Shown in pieces: positions 12,172 through 18,706 of a stretch of DNA of 18,706 nt (positions within the stretch are counted from its first letter, which is position 1; each line of letters begins with the position of its first letter). Source of the stretch: WACF01 sp040880205. GTDB taxonomy: Bacteria; Pseudomonadota; Gammaproteobacteria; Pseudomonadales; Cellvibrionaceae. Location of the stretch: the NCBI GenBank assembly GCA_040880205.1, contig JBBDIU010000102.1:1-18706 (forward strand), given 5' to 3'. Both the position numbers and the translations under genes were made by a program. The notes under the pieces were generated by a model, which saw only the letters and a list, made by a program, of their open reading frames with translations, ran no database searches and was not told where the DNA came from.

Positions 12172-14910
12172 ATGGGAAAATCGCTTGTTATTGTCGAGTC
12201 GCCGGCTAAAGCCAAGACGATTAATCGTTACCTCGGCAGTGAATACATTGTTAAATCCAGCGTCGGTCACATCCGCGATTTGCCCACCAGCGGTGGCGCC
12301 AAGCCTGTTGATGCAAAGGAGCGGGCGCGCCAAGCCGCCATCACCCGGAAAATGTCGCCGGAGCAAAAGGCCGCGCACAAATCAAAAAAATCCCGCGAAC
12401 AGCTAATCAATCGCATGGGGATCAATCCCGAAAAGCAATGGTCCGCACATTACGAAATTCTTCCCGGCAAGGAAAAAGTCGTAAAGGAATTGCAGGAACT
12501 TGCCGCCAAGTCCGACCAGATTTTTCTGGCGACGGATTTGGATCGTGAAGGAGAGGCCATAGCCTGGCACTTGCGTGAAGCGATCGGCGGTGACAAGAGT
12601 CGTTTCCGGCGTGTAGTGTTCAATGAGATTACCAAGTCGGCGATAAAGGAAGCCTTTACGCATCCCGGCCCAATCGACCAGAATCGGGTCGACGCACAAC
12701 AGGCCCGCCGTTTTCTCGATCGTGTAGTGGGCTATATGGTGTCGCCCCTGCTGTGGGAAAAAATTGCCCGCGGGCTTTCGGCCGGGCGGGTGCAGTCAGT
12801 GGCCGTTCGTCTGGTGGTGGAACGGGAGCGGGAGATTCGTGCGTTTATTCCCGAAGAATACTGGGATGTATTTGCCGACCTGCGCACCATCACCAAGGAG
12901 GCGGCTGGTAAGGATATTCGCTTTGAAGTCAAAAAACACGACGGCAAAGCGTTTAAACCGCTCAACAAAGAGCAAGCCACTGCCGCTGTCAAGGCGTTGG
13001 AAAAGGCCGATTATCAGGTTGCCGATCGGGAAGACAAGCCGACCCGTTCCAAGCCGGGCGCACCGTTTATCACCTCCACCTTGCAGCAGGCGGCAAGTAC
13101 CCGCATGGGCTTCGGGGTAAAGAAAACCATGATGATGGCGCAGCGGCTATACGAGGCCGGCTACATCACCTACATGCGGACGGATTCCACCAATCTGAGC
13201 CAGGAAGCGGTCGACAACTGCCGCAATTACGTCCTGGAAAATTATGGCAAGCGTTATGTACCGGAAGCACCCAATCGCTACAGCAGCAAGGAGGGCGCCC
13301 AGGAGGCGCACGAAGCGATTCGCCCATCCAGTGTCGGGGTGTTGCCGACTCAGCTCAGTGGCATGGAGCGGGATGCGGAACGTCTGTACACTTTGATCTG
13401 GCAACAGTTCGTTGCCTGTCAAATGACGCCCGCCGAATTTACCAGTACGTCCATCGCGGTTAATGCCGCCGACTATGAGCTCCGCACCCGCGGTCGCATC
13501 ATGCGCTTTGACGGCTTTATGAAAGTCATGCCCCCGGTCGCGAAGAAAGACGAAGACGTGGTGCTGCCCGATGTCAAAGTGGGTGATCCGCTGAAGTTGA
13601 TCAAGCTCACGCCCAACCAACACTTTACCAAACCACCAGCCCGCTACACGGAAGCCAGCTTGGTCAAGGAACTGGAAAAACGTGGTATCGGCCGGCCTTC
13701 CACCTACGCGGCAATTATCTCCACGATTCAGGACCGCTGTTATGTACGCACCGAAAACCGGCGCTTTTATGCGGAAAAGATGGGCGATATTGTTACCGAG
13801 CGCCTGGTGGAAAGCTTTAACGATCTGATGGACTACAGTTTCACCGCGAAAATGGAAGAGGCGCTCGATCAGGTGGCCGAGGGTAGCAAGGAGTGGCGCG
13901 CACTGCTTGACGAATTTTATCGGGAATTCACTGACAAGTTGAGCAAGGCGCAGGATGCGGACAAAGGCATGCGCCGGAATGCGCCTACCGAAACCGATAT
14001 CAAGTGTGAAAAATGCGGTCGCAATATGCAAATTCGCACCGGCAGTACCGGTGTATTCCTGGGATGTTCGGGCTACAACCTGCCGCTCAAGGAACGCTGC
14101 AAAAACACCATGAACCTGGTTTCCGGCGAGGAAGCGGTCAACGTGGAGGAGGACGAGGACGCGGAATCCAAACAGTTACGCAACCCTCGCCGCTGCAAAA
14201 AATGCAATACCGCCATGGATAGTTACTTGCTTGATGAGAAGCGCAAGTTGCACATTTGTGGCAACAACCCCGACTGCAATGGCTATGAAGTGGAATCCGG
14301 GGCATTCAAACTAAAGGGCTACGAAGGGCCCGTCATCCAGTGCGACAAGTGCGACAATGACATGCAACTGCGAACCGGTCGTTTTGGCAAGTACTTCGCC
14401 TGCACTAATGAAGAATGTAAAAACACCCGTAAACTATTGCGCAACGGCGAGGCCGCGCCCCCTAAAATGGATCCGGTACCCATGCCTGAGTTGCAGTGTG
14501 AAAAAGTCGAGGATACCTATGTTTTGCGTGATGGGGCGGCGGGAATTTTCCTGGCGGCAAGTCAGTTCCCTAAAAACCGCGAAACTCGCGCGCCGCTGGT
14601 GGAAGAACTGTTGCCTCACCAGGATGAGATTGATCCCAAATACAAATTTCTTTTTTCCGCACCGACCGAGGATCCCGCAGGCAACAAAACCCTGGTTCGC
14701 TTTAGCCGCAAAACCAAGGAACAGTATGTGCAGTCGGAACTGGAGGGCAAGGCCACCGGCTGGAAGGCCTTTTATCAGAACGGCAAATGGGTGAGCAGCG
14801 GTGACGGAAAAAGCGCAACCAAGGTAGCGACTACCAAGGCAAAGGGTCCGAAGGGCGCCAGCACTAAAAAGAAGAAAGTCGCCAAGGCAGCCAGAAAAAA
14901 GGCGGGCTGA
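12172..14910 (+). CDS. topA: DNA topoisomerase I
   Basis: A type IA topoisomerase that relaxes negative supercoils behind transcription. From the ATG at 12172 it has 912 residues. The N-terminal Toprim domain starts MGKSLVIVESPAKAKTI (E9), with the acidic DLDRE cluster at D122, D124 and E126. The active-site tyrosine is Y334 in TYMRTDST, and SAGRVQSVAVRLVV precedes it. Three four-cysteine zinc ribbons follow from about 600 (starting CEKCGRN, CKKCNTA and CDKCDND), then a tail rich in Lys and Ala. The frame extends nine codons upstream (TTG 12145, ATG 12148), but AAGGA at 12163-12167 and alignment with E. coli MGKALVIVES fix the ATG at 12172. A lysine-rich segment (about 44-75) sits in the Toprim region. 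A DUF6586-like gene follows after four bases. Confidence 0.97.
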   Translation: MGKSLVIVESPAKAKTINRYLGSEYIVKSSVGHIRDLPTSGGAKPVDAKERARQAAITRKMSPEQKAAHKSKKSREQLINRMGINPEKQWSAHYEILPGKEKVVKELQELAAKSDQIFLATDLDREGEAIAWHLREAIGGDKSRFRRVVFNEITKSAIKEAFTHPGPIDQNRVDAQQARRFLDRVVGYMVSPLLWEKIARGLSAGRVQSVAVRLVVEREREIRAFIPEEYWDVFADLRTITKEAAGKDIRFEVKKHDGKAFKPLNKEQATAAVKALEKADYQVADREDKPTRSKPGAPFITSTLQQAASTRMGFGVKKTMMMAQRLYEAGYITYMRTDSTNLSQEAVDNCRNYVLENYGKRYVPEAPNRYSSKEGAQEAHEAIRPSSVGVLPTQLSGMERDAERLYTLIWQQFVACQMTPAEFTSTSIAVNAADYELRTRGRIMRFDGFMKVMPPVAKKDEDVVLPDVKVGDPLKLIKLTPNQHFTKPPARYTEASLVKELEKRGIGRPSTYAAIISTIQDRCYVRTENRRFYAEKMGDIVTERLVESFNDLMDYSFTAKMEEALDQVAEGSKEWRALLDEFYREFTDKLSKAQDADKGMRRNAPTETDIKCEKCGRNMQIRTGSTGVFLGCSGYNLPLKERCKNTMNLVSGEEAVNVEEDEDAESKQLRNPRRCKKCNTAMDSYLLDEKRKLHICGNNPDCNGYEVESGAFKLKGYEGPVIQCDKCDNDMQLRTGRFGKYFACTNEECKNTRKLLRNGEAAPPKMDPVPMPELQCEKVEDTYVLRDGAAGIFLAASQFPKNRETRAPLVEELLPHQDEIDPKYKFLFSAPTEDPAGNKTLVRFSRKTKEQYVQSELEGKATGWKAFYQNGKWVSSGDGKSATKVATTKAKGPKGASTKKKKVAKAARKKAG

Positions 14911-14914
14911 TCCC

Positions 14915-15478
14915 ATGGCGAACTATCGGTATGCGGCTATTGTTAACCAAAAGCTGGCATTCGCGCGGGTGGAACTGGCGGCGGCCAGCTCGCACAAGGG
15001 CGATAGCACCCAAGCTCGGCTGACTCAGCACGCCCATTTGGATTCGGCCATTGCTCAGCTTTGCGCTGCGTTAAGCTACTTTGTGGTGGAGGTGGCCGAG
15101 CAATACGGCGTTGAATTGGCGCCGGTTTCAAGGGATCTGGAGGTTGTCTTGTCCGAGTTTGTTGGCAGTGGCAGGCAGTCGGCGGAGATTAGCGAACTGC
15201 GCGGATTACTGAAAAATAATAACGCCTGGTTGGCCAATCTAATAAAGGCCAGGCAGGATCCCTTGCTGCTGGTTCAATACTTCAAACCCCGGGCAGACGG
15301 AGTACAGACGGACGACGGTCTGGTGCCACTGGTCGATGTGACCCGGATTGCTGCAACTCAGGTGGATTCCGATCACACCAGCGCGGAACCCGCAAATCCG
15401 TTGGCACTTGTCGAGGATTGGGCGCGCAATGCCCAGGTTCTGGTTGATCGACTGCGATCCTCCCTGCACGAAGAATAA
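14915..15478 (+). CDS. DUF6586-like conserved hypothetical protein
   Basis: A 187-residue soluble protein with no signal peptide or membrane helix. It begins MANYRYAAIVNQKLAFARVEL and has mostly alpha-helical heptad-like stretches in the first 110 residues, then a central variable linker (about 130-160) and a helix ending LVDRLRSSLHEE. I recall similar small proteins beside topA and lexA in Pseudomonas grouped as DUF6586; that assignment is from memory. Its ATG lies four bases after the topA stop, so it is probably translated by coupling with topA and shares its mRNA. Its stop is 23 bases from the convergent lexA stop, with no terminator seen between. Function unknown. Confidence 0.75.
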   Translation: MANYRYAAIVNQKLAFARVELAAASSHKGDSTQARLTQHAHLDSAIAQLCAALSYFVVEVAEQYGVELAPVSRDLEVVLSEFVGSGRQSAEISELRGLLKNNNAWLANLIKARQDPLLLVQYFKPRADGVQTDDGLVPLVDVTRIAATQVDSDHTSAEPANPLALVEDWARNAQVLVDRLRSSLHEE

Positions 15479-15501
15479 AACCCTCTGCCGCTGCTGTTGT
15501 G

Positions 15502-16107
15502 TCAGCCCCCGCGGCGTATAACCCCCACGCTCAGCCCTTCGATCGAGAAGTCATCATCCTTGAGATTGACTTCGATGACGTCGAAATCCGGATTTTCCGG
15601 CACCAACTCGACCTGTTGTTTGTTGCGCTCGCGGCGGAAGCGCTTAACCGTGACTTCGTCGCCGATCCTCGCTACGACAATCTGGCCGTTGCGGACCTGA
15701 GTCGTTCTGTGTACCGCCAGCAAATCACCGTCCAGAATGCCGGCGTCCTGCATACTGTAACCCTTTACCCGTAGCAGATAATCGGCGTGGGGAGAAAAGA
15801 AGGCGGGGGAAATATCGCAGTAGTCTTCGATGTTTTCCTCGGCGAGAATGGGATCACCGGCCGCGACCCGACCCACCACGGGAATGCCCGGGTCATCGTC
15901 GGGAATGCGTATGCCCCGCGATGCACCGGGTACCATTTCGATGGCACCCTTGCGCGCCAGGGCTCGCAGGTGCTCCTCGGCGGCATTGGCGGAGCGAAAG
16001 CCCAATTCGTCCGCTATTTCCGCGCGCGTTGGGGGGTAGCCCGTGTCACGAATGTAATCGCGGATTAGCCGTAGAACCTCTTCTTGTCGGTCGGTGAGTT
16101 TATTCAT
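15502..16107 (-). CDS. lexA: SOS repressor LexA
   Basis: Transcriptional repressor of the SOS regulon, which cleaves itself when RecA is activated. The 201-residue protein has an N-terminal winged helix-turn-helix (MNKLTDRQEEVLRLIRDYI, with recognition around TRAEIADELGFRSANAAEEHL) and a C-terminal S24 peptidase domain. The autocleavage bond is A83-G84 in VAAGDPI, with the catalytic pair S118 (GYSMQ) and K155 (VTVKRF), matching E. coli A84-G85, S119 and K156. The ATG at 16107 is chosen by the conserved MNKLTDRQ start; a TTG at 16152 would add 15 unrelated residues. GAGGAG lies 12 bases upstream, rather far. Two SOS boxes upstream indicate autorepression. No sulA is adjacent. Confidence 0.97.
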   Translation of the reverse strand: MNKLTDRQEEVLRLIRDYIRDTGYPPTRAEIADELGFRSANAAEEHLRALARKGAIEMVPGASRGIRIPDDDPGIPVVGRVAAGDPILAEENIEDYCDISPAFFSPHADYLLRVKGYSMQDAGILDGDLLAVHRTTQVRNGQIVVARIGDEVTVKRFRRERNKQQVELVPENPDFDVIEVNLKDDDFSIEGLSVGVIRRGG

Positions 16108-16129
16108 GGTGTTTTTTGGCTCCTCGTTC

Positions 16130-16201
16130 CTATTGATATAGTGTCTCAACAAGCTTTGTTGATTGGTCCTTCGTTGTTAGGTCCATCTTTAATTGGCCCA
16201 T
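16130..16201 (-). other. Candidate 23-codon upstream ORF in the lexA leader
   Basis: An ATG at 16201 on the minus strand, with a second in-frame ATG at 16186, opens a 23-codon frame ending TAG at 16130, 22 bases before the lexA ATG. It lies partly in the repeat array. There is no convincing ribosome site. The frame is open upstream to a TAA near 16256 but contains no earlier ATG, GTG or TTG. It could be a leader peptide or chance. Confidence 0.2.
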
Positions 16202-16250
16202 CGTTATTGGACCCCCTCGTAATTTAGGTCCGTCATAATCAGGGCCTACG
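16159..16250. repeat. Six degenerate 15-16 bp tandem repeats in the lexA leader
   Basis: Six consecutive units of 15 or 16 bp share a core GGTCC-N-TCG on the + strand, with variants GGTCCTTCG, GGTCCATCT, GGCCCATCG, GGACCCCCTCG, GGTCCGTCA and GGGCCTACG, each preceded by a T/A-rich TTGATT-type stretch. They lie between the lexA promoter and its ribosome site, so the minus-strand mRNA carries repeated GGACC-type motifs. A 6-3-6 dyad (CAACAA-GCT-TTGTTG) abuts them at 16147-16161. Confidence 0.7.
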
Positions 16251-16274
16251 TGCAGTTAATCGTAGCGCTTGTCG

Positions 16275-16290
16275 CGGCGGTATGCCGCCG
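16275..16290 (-). promoter_or_regulatory. GC hairpin near the start of the lexA leader
   Basis: CGGCGG and CCGCCG form a perfect 6-bp stem with a 4-base loop (TATG on the + strand). It falls about 23-38 nt after the predicted lexA transcription start, so it would fold in the mRNA leader. No U-run follows, so it is not a terminator. Confidence 0.5.
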
Positions 16291-16295
16291 ACACT

Positions 16296-16311
16296 CTGGT
16301 GCTTTGTACAG
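16296..16311. promoter_or_regulatory. SOS (LexA) box 1 of lexA
   Basis: CTG-N10-CAG, read CTGTACAAAGCACCAG on the minus strand, matches the gammaproteobacterial LexA box CTGT-N8-ACAG with the outer CTG and CAG triplets intact. It covers the predicted start point of lexA transcription. It is 3 bp from box 2, as a tandem pair. Confidence 0.85.
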
Positions 16312-16314
16312 TAG

Positions 16315-16330
16315 CTGGTATTATATCCAG
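16315..16330. promoter_or_regulatory. SOS (LexA) box 2 of lexA, overlapping the -10
   Basis: CTGGATATAATACCAG on the minus strand is a CTG-N10-CAG box with a perfect TATAAT inside. Box centres are 19 bp apart, comparable to the tandem boxes of E. coli lexA. LexA bound here would occlude the promoter directly. Confidence 0.88.
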
Positions 16331-16347
16331 TAATCGCCGGGATGCAA
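16320..16347 (-). promoter_or_regulatory. lexA promoter
   Basis: On the minus strand, TTGCAT (16347-16342) and a perfect TATAAT (16325-16320) are 16 bases apart. Transcription should start near 16313, giving a leader of about 205 nt before the lexA ATG. The -10 is inside SOS box 2, so repression and promoter coincide. Confidence 0.65.
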
Positions 16348-16467
16348 TAGGGGGGCGCTGGGCGAAGGGAAGGCCAACGAAGTCACGCTCGGTGGGTTCG
16401 GGGGGTGACCGGCGTGGCATACTGGTATAAATTACCGTTCTCACATCTATCAGCTAATTGAGGTTCC

Positions 16468-17523
16468 GTGATCGCCCGCCAGCACTTCGCGTCATCGTCC
16501 ACTCCCGGCCCTGTCATGCTTGACCTTGAAGGCGGGCAACTGTCTCCCGACGAGGAAACGCTGCTAACCAATCCTCTGATTGGCGGAATCATATTTTTTG
16601 CCCGCAATTACGACTCGAGAGAGCAGTTACAACAGTTGGTGGAACATATTCGGGCGATTCGCCCCGATGTGCTGCTGGCGGTGGATCAGGAGGGGGGGCG
16701 GGTGCAGCGCTTTCGGACTGGTTTTACCCGCTTGCCTCCGGTGCAGGTTTTCTTGTCTGGATACCGCGCGGACCCTGCCGCCACGCTGGCGCTGGTCACC
16801 GATGTGGGCTGGCTCATGGCGGCGGAAATTCTGACCATGGACATCGATTTCAGTTTCGCGCCGGTGCTGGACGTGGATGAGGGCTATTGCCAGGTTATTG
16901 GCGATCGAGCCTTTTCGCCGCGTGCCGAGGAAGTGACTGCCCTGGCCGGCGCTTTCATCGCCGGCATGCACGAGGCCGGGATGGCCGTGACCGGCAAGCA
17001 TTTTCCCGGACATGGCGGAGTAACGGGGGACAGTCATCTGGTATTGCCAGTGGACGAACGTCCCTGGGAGGAAATTCTCGCCCGGGATTGGGAGCCTTTC
17101 CGCGCATTGGGGAATACGCTCGACGCGGTGATGCCGGCCCACATTGTTTTCAGTGAGTTGGATCGCCAGCCGGTTGGGTTTTCCCGTTTTTGGTTGCAGG
17201 ACAAGCTACGCGGTGAACTGGCCTTTCGGGGCGTTATATTCTCCGATGATTTGTCTATGGAAGGCGCCGCGGTCGGCGGCGATTACGGCGACCGGGCCGA
17301 ATTGGCTTTAGCGGCGGGTTGCGATATGGTGCTGGTCTGCAACAATCGCGACGGCGCGCTTGAAGTGATCGACAGACTGAAGGCACGCACGATTCAGCAT
17401 TCGTCGCGTCTGCCGGCAATGCGCAAGCGCCGAGCCTGGGACTGGCCAAGTCTGGAATCCCATACGCGTTGGCAGCGCACACGAACGCGGGTTGCCGAGC
17501 TGTTGCAAGCCTCGGCTCCCTAA
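16468..17523 (+). CDS. nagZ: Beta-N-acetylhexosaminidase NagZ
   Basis: Cytoplasmic glycoside hydrolase family 3 enzyme that removes GlcNAc from GlcNAc-1,6-anhydroMurNAc peptides during cell-wall recycling; in some bacteria this feeds AmpR control of beta-lactamase. In 351 residues it has PVMLDLEG near the start, LLAVDQEGGRVQRF, the KHFPGHGGVTGDSH loop (177-190, with the D188/H190 acid-base dyad) and FSDDLSMEGA (258-267) holding the nucleophile Asp. The start is GTG at 16468 with GAGG six to nine bases upstream; this gives about 12 residues before the GPVMLD that begins most NagZ proteins. It is transcribed away from lexA, and its promoter could lie near the SOS boxes, 138 bases off, though nothing shows SOS control. 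mscS follows after 30 bases, so they may be one operon. It uses products of Slt-type enzymes. Confidence 0.96.
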   Translation: MIARQHFASSSTPGPVMLDLEGGQLSPDEETLLTNPLIGGIIFFARNYDSREQLQQLVEHIRAIRPDVLLAVDQEGGRVQRFRTGFTRLPPVQVFLSGYRADPAATLALVTDVGWLMAAEILTMDIDFSFAPVLDVDEGYCQVIGDRAFSPRAEEVTALAGAFIAGMHEAGMAVTGKHFPGHGGVTGDSHLVLPVDERPWEEILARDWEPFRALGNTLDAVMPAHIVFSELDRQPVGFSRFWLQDKLRGELAFRGVIFSDDLSMEGAAVGGDYGDRAELALAAGCDMVLVCNNRDGALEVIDRLKARTIQHSSRLPAMRKRRAWDWPSLESHTRWQRTRTRVAELLQASAP

Positions 17524-17553
17524 ATATTCGAATACATTTTCAGCGAGTTACAC

Positions 17554-18675
17554 ATGGTCGAACTAAAAATCTGGCTAACCGAGGTGGTTGGCGAAGAGCA
17601 CTATTGGATTGCCTACGTTTTCGTGGTGGTCCTGGCAACCTTGGTGGCGGCTTACATTCTCCGGCTAGTCCTGCTAAAAGTCGAGCGGCGCGCGCAGGTC
17701 ACCAAAACCTTGTGGGATGACGCATTGATAGGCGCCATCCAACGGCCCGCGCGTTGGTTGGTATGGTTGCTTGGCCTGAGCCTGGCTGCGGAAGTGGCTG
17801 GCCGGGTGGCGGATGTGGAAATTTTTGAGTTCGTCGCCCCCGCACGCAGCCTCGGTGTGATCGCTCTGTTTACCTGGTTTTTGGTGGCATTTGTCAGCCG
17901 GGTGGAAGCCAATCTGATGGATCCGAGCTATACCGCCAATAAGCCCATGGATCCAACCACGGTTTCCGCCATGGGTAAACTGCTGCGTATCTCGGTCATC
18001 ATTACCGCCGTTCTGGTTGCCCTGCAGTCGCTGGGTATTTCTGTCGCGGGGGTCATGGCCTTTGGTGGTATCGGCGGTCTGGCCGTGGGCTTCGCGGCCA
18101 AGGATCTGCTGGCCAATTTTTTCGGCGGTCTGATGGTTTACCTTGATCGACAGTTTGCGGTGGGCGAGTGGATTCGGTCGCCGGACCAAAATATTGAAGG
18201 CGTGGTGGAAGACATAGGCTGGCGTTTGACGCGAATCCGTACCTTCGACAAGCGGCCCCTGTATGTTCCCAATTCCACCTTTACCCAAATCTCGGTGGAG
18301 AATCCCTCGCGAATGCTCAACCGCCGGATCTTCGAAACCATTGGTGTGCGCTATGCGGATGCGGCCAAATTACCGGCCATTGTCGCCGAAGTAAAAGCCA
18401 TGATTCAGGCGCACGAAGCGCTGGACATGAATCAAACCTTGATCGTCAACTTCAATGCCTTCGCCAGCTCTTCCCTGGATTTTTTCATTTACACTTTCAC
18501 CAAGACAACGCAGTGGGTCGAATACCACGAGATCAAACAGGATGTGCTTTTCAGAGTGCTGGAAATTATTGAATCGCACGGCGCTGAAGTGGCCTTTCCG
18601 ACGTCCACGATTCACTTACCCGATGGTATCAAGGTCGACAATCCCGTGCGCAAGCCGGAAAAGGAACCGGCGTGA
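17554..18675 (+). CDS. MscS-family mechanosensitive ion channel, YnaI-like
   Basis: An inner-membrane channel that opens under membrane tension in osmotic downshock. The 373-residue chain has five predicted membrane helices (about 18-40, 66-84, 96-116, 143-161 and 163-197). The last contains the pore helix of the MscS family, GGIGGLAVGFAAKDLLANFFGG (171-192), followed by the beta domain starting GEWIRSPDQNIEGVVEDIGWR and the cytoplasmic cage domain with VPNSTF. Length and five-helix layout are closer to YnaI (343 residues in E. coli) than to MscS with three helices. GAG about seven bases before the ATG is the ribosome site. It follows nagZ by 30 bases, so co-transcription is likely. The gene is complete; only 31 bases follow, with a possible ATG at 18692. 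Confidence 0.92.
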   Translation: MVELKIWLTEVVGEEHYWIAYVFVVVLATLVAAYILRLVLLKVERRAQVTKTLWDDALIGAIQRPARWLVWLLGLSLAAEVAGRVADVEIFEFVAPARSLGVIALFTWFLVAFVSRVEANLMDPSYTANKPMDPTTVSAMGKLLRISVIITAVLVALQSLGISVAGVMAFGGIGGLAVGFAAKDLLANFFGGLMVYLDRQFAVGEWIRSPDQNIEGVVEDIGWRLTRIRTFDKRPLYVPNSTFTQISVENPSRMLNRRIFETIGVRYADAAKLPAIVAEVKAMIQAHEALDMNQTLIVNFNAFASSSLDFFIYTFTKTTQWVEYHEIKQDVLFRVLEIIESHGAEVAFPTSTIHLPDGIKVDNPVRKPEKEPA

Positions 18676-18706
18676 CCGGCGATCTGCCCACATGAAATCT
18701 CGAATC

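Noticed and set aside
13147..14031. 294-residue minus-strand ORF inside topA
   Set aside because: It is a shadow of a conserved gene and contains no motif of its own.
16437..16467. SOS control of nagZ from the lexA boxes
   Set aside because: The boxes overlap a minus-strand promoter and I see no + strand promoter overlapping them, so there is no direct support; kept only as a test in the SOS finding.
18676..18706. Possible start of another gene (ATG at 18692)
   Set aside because: Only five codons are visible before the window ends and there is no clear ribosome site.

Overview
The window is a contiguous stretch of a free-living gammaproteobacterial chromosome with moderately high GC. The block topA / DUF6586-like gene / lexA / nagZ resembles the lexA-topA-nagZ neighbourhood I recall from Pseudomonas and its relatives, except that no sulA lies beside lexA. 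The proteins (Slt70-type transglycosylase, Pseudomonas-like LexA and NagZ, a YnaI-type MscS channel) suit a Pseudomonadales, Cellvibrionales or Oceanospirillales lineage, possibly marine. I cannot name a genus. I see no tRNA, rRNA, transposase, integrase or CRISPR array, so this looks like core chromosome with some lineage-specific genes.

Left part (1-3428, + strand): an exported protein built of about twelve 16-residue repeats, a GNAT-nitrilase fusion preceded by a CCCAAA hexamer array, and a small lipoprotein whose 3' end overlaps the convergent kinase gene.

Centre (3422-7778): a membrane-confined threonine phospho-signalling module. A PP2C phosphatase and a transmembrane Ser/Thr kinase form a leftward operon, and a protein with two FHA domains is transcribed divergently from the same 217-bp region. 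The kinase carries outside the membrane a PEGA domain and an FGE-like (SUMF1) domain lacking the FGE catalytic cysteines, so it looks like a sensor. The phosphatase and the FHA protein both end in a C-terminal membrane anchor. The kinase/phosphatase/FHA trio has the composition of the threonine-phosphorylation switch of type VI secretion (PpkA/PppA/Fha), but no secretion gene is present here.

Middle (7824-11666): a small glutaredoxin-like protein, a large soluble lytic transglycosylase on the minus strand with a 15-bp repeat in its signal-peptide region, a universal stress protein, and a one-helix membrane protein of unknown function.

Right part (11667-18706): a non-coding region with a topA promoter whose spacer is a perfect palindrome, then topA, a closely following DUF6586-like gene, convergent lexA, and nagZ and mscS in tandem. 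The lexA control region has two tandem SOS boxes, one containing a perfect TATAAT, and an unusually long leader of about 205 nt with a hairpin, six degenerate 15-bp repeats and a small upstream ORF.

Functional themes are envelope and peptidoglycan turnover (Slt, NagZ, MscS, lipoprotein), DNA topology and damage response (TopA, LexA), and a phospho-relay that may sense the envelope. The most unusual items are the kinase/phosphatase/FHA module, the repeat-bearing lexA leader, the palindrome inside the topA promoter, and short tandem repeats at the 5' ends of three separate genes.
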